Below, in pieces: positions 51,849 through 54,297 of a stretch of DNA of 54,297 nucleotides. The stretch is from Sulfurospirillum tamanense. GTDB lineage: Bacteria > Campylobacterota > Campylobacteria > Campylobacterales > Campylobacteraceae. Position 1 is the first letter of the stretch. Every line of letters begins with the position of its first letter. The position numbers and the translations under genes were made by a program. The DNA is taken from the NCBI RefSeq assembly GCF_016937535.1, contig NZ_JAFHKK010000018.1, positions 1 to 54,297 on the forward strand, in the 5' to 3' direction. Below the pieces are notes generated by a model. It was given only the letters and a program-made list of their open reading frames with translations, did no database searches and was not told the DNA's origin.

Positions 51849-51918
51849 GGGCAAGCCTAGTGAGGGAGTGGGCATAAGGAATAATGGGGGAAATTGTATC
51901 AAAAATATCTAAAAATGG

Positions 51919-51924
51919 TATAAT
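51919..51924 (+). promoter_or_regulatory. -10 element of rraA
   Basis: TATAAT, 25 bases before the rraA ATG; AGGAGG follows as a strong ribosome site. Confidence 0.6.
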
Positions 51925-51948
51925 CGGCGTATTATCAGGAGGTGCGCG

Positions 51949-52425
51949 ATGGGGTTTTTTACAGCAGATTTTTGCGATACATGTAAGGAAGGGATTCAAG
52001 TCCTCGGGCCAGGATTTTCGAACTTTGGGGGCAAGAAAAAGATGAAAGGTTCGCTTGTTACAGTCAAGCTCAATGAAAACAACCAAGAACTCATCCGCGT
52101 GTTGGACGAGGCGGGCCAAGGACGCGTGGTGGTGGTGGATGTGCAAGGGGTGTACGTGGCGGTTGTGGGGGAGAATTTAATGAAAAAAGCCCTTAAAAAC
52201 GGGTGGAGTGGTTTTGTGATTAACGGCTACGTGCGCGACGTGCATGCAACCAAGGAGATTGGGGTGGGCTTGTGGGCGCTGGGGACTTGCCCCCGAAAAT
52301 GTCCTGATTTATTGCCTGGATTTGTGGACCACACGGTAGAGTTTGGCGGTGTAAAATTTGAGCCAGGTGCCTACGTGTACGCGGACATGGACGGGGTGAT
52401 TGTGAGCAAGGAAGCCTTAATTTGA
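51949..52425 (+). CDS. rraA: RraA-family protein (RNase E inhibitor-like/aldolase-like)
   Basis: 158 residues, full RraA length. It starts GFFTADFCDTCKEGIQVLGPGF and contains GKKKMKGSLVTVKL, GRVVVVDVQGVYVAVVGENLMKKA, GFVINGYVRDV and a C-terminal GAYVYADMDGVIVS. Members bind RNase E or act as 4-hydroxy-4-methyl-2-oxoglutarate aldolases. If this organism lacks RNase E, a metabolic or other role is likelier. A one-mismatch repeat (51977-51986) encodes DTCKEG. Confidence 0.88.
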   Translation: MGFFTADFCDTCKEGIQVLGPGFSNFGGKKKMKGSLVTVKLNENNQELIRVLDEAGQGRVVVVDVQGVYVAVVGENLMKKALKNGWSGFVINGYVRDVHATKEIGVGLWALGTCPRKCPDLLPGFVDHTVEFGGVKFEPGAYVYADMDGVIVSKEALI

Positions 52426-53633
52426 GCAAACGGTGTGCGATTATCGGAGCGGGTGCTTCGGGGCTTGTAGCGGCCATCGAGGCGGCGCGCGCGGGTTTAC
52501 ATGTAAAGGTGTTTGAGAAAAATGCCAAGTGCGGGCGTAAACTCTTAACCACAGGGAATGGACGGTGCAATATCACCAACCTCGCCTTGGGGTTAGAGCA
52601 TTTTCACAGCAACGCCGTGGATGTAGTGGTGCGGGTGCTTGCGGGCTTTGACACTAAGGCGTGCATGGCGTATTTTAAAGCCTTGGGCGTGGAAATCGTA
52701 GCAAGCGAAGGGGAAAAATGTTTCCCCATGTCCTTTCAAGCCCGCACGGTCGTGGAGATGTTAACCTTTACATGTAAAGCCTTGGGCGTGGAGTTTTCCT
52801 TTGCGTGCGAAGTCTTACATGTAAAGAAAGAAAACGGCGTGTTTGCCCTTGAAACACAAGAAGGCGCTCAGGTATTTGACGCGGTGCTTGTTGCCACGGG
52901 CGGGATGAGTGTACCGACCCTTGGGAGCAGTGCGAGTGGTTTGATGTTTGCGAAGCACTTTGGCCACCGCGTGCATGCGACCTTTCCTTCTTTAGTGCAA
53001 CTGGTTACCAAGGAAGATGCAAGTTTGGCCAGTGGCGTGAAGTGGTATTGCGAGGTGAGCGTTGTGGTGGATGGGCGCACCAAGGGGGTGCACCAAGGAG
53101 ACGTGTTGTTTGCAAGCTACGGACTTTCAGGGCTGGCTATTTTAGACGCAAGCCGCGAAGTGGTGGCAAATCTTGCCTTGGGGCACAAGGTGGCGGTCTG
53201 TTTGGATTTGTTTCCCACACTCTCTAAAGAGGCCTTAAAGGGGTTGTTTCAAAAGCGTTCATACCTACTCTCTACGATGCCTTTAGTAACGTGGCTAGAA
53301 GGGGTATTGCACCACAAGTTGGCCCGCTTGGTCTTAGAAAATCTGGGGCTTCATGGGGCAAGCACACTGGACACTAAAACCTTAAACCGCCTTGTGCACG
53401 GGTGTAAACGTTTTGAATGGGAGATAAAAGAGAGTAAAGGCTACGCTACGGCTGAGGTGATGGCTGGCGGCGTGGCGATGGAGGAGATTGACCCGTTAAC
53501 CATGGGCTCACGCAAGGTAGGCGGGCTCTATTTTAGCGGGGAAGTGTTGGATGTGGATGGAGATTGCGGGGGATACAATCTCCATTTTGCGTGGGCGAGC
53601 GGGATTAAGGCGGGGCGCGGCATGGCCCGCTAG
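52422..53633 (+). CDS. HI0933-family NAD(P)/FAD-dependent oxidoreductase
   Basis: 403 residues starting with TTG in the TTTGA overlap with rraA. The FAD dinucleotide motif is IIGAGASGLVAAIEAARAG (about residues 6-24), followed by EKNAKCGRKLLTTGNGRCNITN, which marks the HI0933/YhiN family, and the C-terminal GEVLDVDGDCGGYNLHFAWASG. The reaction is unknown. It holds three perfect repeats, read as GLHVKVF, TFTCKAL and VLHVKKE, the densest cluster in the window. Confidence 0.9.
   Translation: MSKRCAIIGAGASGLVAAIEAARAGLHVKVFEKNAKCGRKLLTTGNGRCNITNLALGLEHFHSNAVDVVVRVLAGFDTKACMAYFKALGVEIVASEGEKCFPMSFQARTVVEMLTFTCKALGVEFSFACEVLHVKKENGVFALETQEGAQVFDAVLVATGGMSVPTLGSSASGLMFAKHFGHRVHATFPSLVQLVTKEDASLASGVKWYCEVSVVVDGRTKGVHQGDVLFASYGLSGLAILDASREVVANLALGHKVAVCLDLFPTLSKEALKGLFQKRSYLLSTMPLVTWLEGVLHHKLARLVLENLGLHGASTLDTKTLNRLVHGCKRFEWEIKESKGYATAEVMAGGVAMEEIDPLTMGSRKVGGLYFSGEVLDVDGDCGGYNLHFAWASGIKAGRGMAR
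52497..52506. repeat. TTACATGTAA element in the HI0933 gene, copy 1
   Basis: Perfect, plus-oriented long form; read as G-L-H-V-K inside the FAD-binding strand. Confidence 0.9.
52768..52777. repeat. TTACATGTAA element in the HI0933 gene, copy 2
   Basis: Perfect, symmetric CTTTACATGTAAAG form; read as F-T-C-K. Confidence 0.9.
52815..52824. repeat. TTACATGTAA element in the HI0933 gene, copy 3
   Basis: Perfect, plus-oriented long form, 47 bases from copy 2; read as L-H-V-K. Confidence 0.9.
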
Positions 53634-53724
53634 TAGAGTATTTTGCTTAAAAATTTCTTTGGCTGATTGTTTTTAAGAAAAAATAGATTATTATGAAGTG
53701 TTAAAATCAAAAAAAGGCTTTGCC

Positions 53725-54297
53725 ATGAGGGGTCTGTTTCTTTGGTTGGCACTGGGTGCGCTAACGTTGCTTTATGCAGCAGTAGGGTCAGTGACACTGG
53801 TGGTGGGGGAAGCCCACGTGGTGCGAGGTGAGCAAACGCTCAATGCTGTATCGGGGATGACACTTTTGGAAAAAGACAGTGTAAATACCCAAGCAAACGG
53901 CCAAGTGCAGATGCGTTTTAGCGATGATACGATTATCTCTTTGGGAAAAAATTCAAGTTTTAGCATTGATGCGTACCTTAACGACGCGGTTGCGCCTCAG
54001 GCGAAGTTTGGTATAGCTCAAGGGACTTTTGGTGTAATGACGGGCAAGATTGGAAAAATCGCGCCACAGAATTTTAACATCCAAACTAAAACTGCGACTA
54101 TCGGAATTCGTGGTACGCACTTTCGGGGGCGTACAAGTGAAGCAGGGGATGTGATTTTGTGTTTGAGCGGAATGATTCAGGTTGTCACCTTGTTGGGCGG
54201 TGCGAGTGTCGATGTGCCAGCGGGAACGTTAACGTATGTCATACCAGGCCTACCGCCATCACCACCACGCCCAGTAGGGCCCGCTGATATGGAAGAG
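53725..54297 (+). CDS. FecR-domain periplasmic protein (3' end beyond window)
   Basis: 191 residues are visible from ATG 53725 and the frame is open at the right edge. A signal peptide (about residues 1-18) is followed by a FecR domain: GEAHVVRGEQTLNAVSGMTLLEKDSV, RFSDDTIISLGKNSSFSID, and the hallmark KTATIGIRGTHFRGR. The visible part ends in a proline-rich linker. Stand-alone FecR-domain proteins often sit beside adhesins, CHASE2 or secretion genes. The function is unknown. Confidence 0.8.
   Translation, partial: MRGLFLWLALGALTLLYAAVGSVTLVVGEAHVVRGEQTLNAVSGMTLLEKDSVNTQANGQVQMRFSDDTIISLGKNSSFSIDAYLNDAVAPQAKFGIAQGTFGVMTGKIGKIAPQNFNIQTKTATIGIRGTHFRGRTSEAGDVILCLSGMIQVVTLLGGASVDVPAGTLTYVIPGLPPSPPRPVGPADMEE

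Noticed and set aside
3023-52824. TTACATGTAA copies as CRISPR repeats or transposon ends
   Set aside because: Copies are irregularly spaced by tens to thousands of bases, lie inside intact genes without target duplications, and have no associated cas or transposase genes.
3023-52824. TTACATGTAA as the operator of a single transcription factor
   Set aside because: Most copies are deep in coding sequence of unrelated genes, and only about eight are in spacers. A side role at some promoters is still possible.

Overview
The window looks like a piece of a Campylobacterota (Epsilonproteobacteria) chromosome, most like Sulfurospirillum or a free-living relative. The support is a flgB-flgC-fliE-ftsI cluster, a DUF3972-type gene, a glutamine synthetase without the adenylylation tyrosine, CheZ beside a U32 protein, and an ffh-rpsP-khpA-rimM-trmD-rplS block. 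Base composition is in the mid-40s percent GC by eye. Genus is not proven. Coding density is very high: many genes overlap by 4 to 14 bases, and only two stretches over 300 bases lack a confident gene (5327-5933 and 11239-11581).

Layout. 1-5.1 kb: a cysteine-type formate dehydrogenase alpha subunit (cut by the left edge) behind a prephenate dehydratase, then a drug/metabolite exporter, a periplasmic thioredoxin-like protein and a membrane 'gate' protein. 5.25 kb: one tRNA-Arg. 5.9-11.2 kb: a nucleosidase-like protein, a radical SAM protein and an SDR; then LysE, GNAT and lactate permease on the other strand. 11.6-20.4 kb: murG/ftsW facing the flagellar rod genes (behind a sigma-54 type promoter) and ftsI, then a DegT-Gfo/Idh-hemH operon. 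20.5-30.6 kb: alaS, a membrane protein, maf, a lone ABC ATPase and PBP1A, followed on the minus strand by a cation antiporter, glnA and a PHP phosphatase. 30.7-43.2 kb: a long co-directional run from cheZ to a PIN-PhoH ATPase covering purE, glyQ, waaA, SRP, ribosomal and tRNA-modification genes. 43.2-47.3 kb: an aminotransferase divergent from an AraC regulator, a GGDEF protein and a thioesterase. 47.3-51.8 kb: a minus-strand operon of coenzyme B12-dependent glutamate mutase (S and E subunits), its MutL-type partner and a divergent ANL-family ligase. The right end holds rraA, an HI0933-type flavoprotein and the start of a FecR-domain protein.

Two signals stand out. First, the palindrome TTACATGTAA is scattered through the window: 20 perfect copies plus 12 with one mismatch, about 34 copies of the core TACATGTA. 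By chance the perfect 10-mer should appear about 0.1 times. It lies in spacers and inside genes of both strands, where it is read mainly as LHVK or FTCK, and its extended form TACATGTAAAG is biased to the plus strand. It behaves like a genome-wide DNA element (uptake sequence, HIP1-like element or polar chromosome motif) that I cannot match to a described one. Second, the glutamate mutase operon lacks methylaspartate ammonia-lyase and instead carries an ANL ligase with degenerate motifs and, next to it, a hotdog thioesterase. This suggests an undescribed use of 3-methylaspartate.
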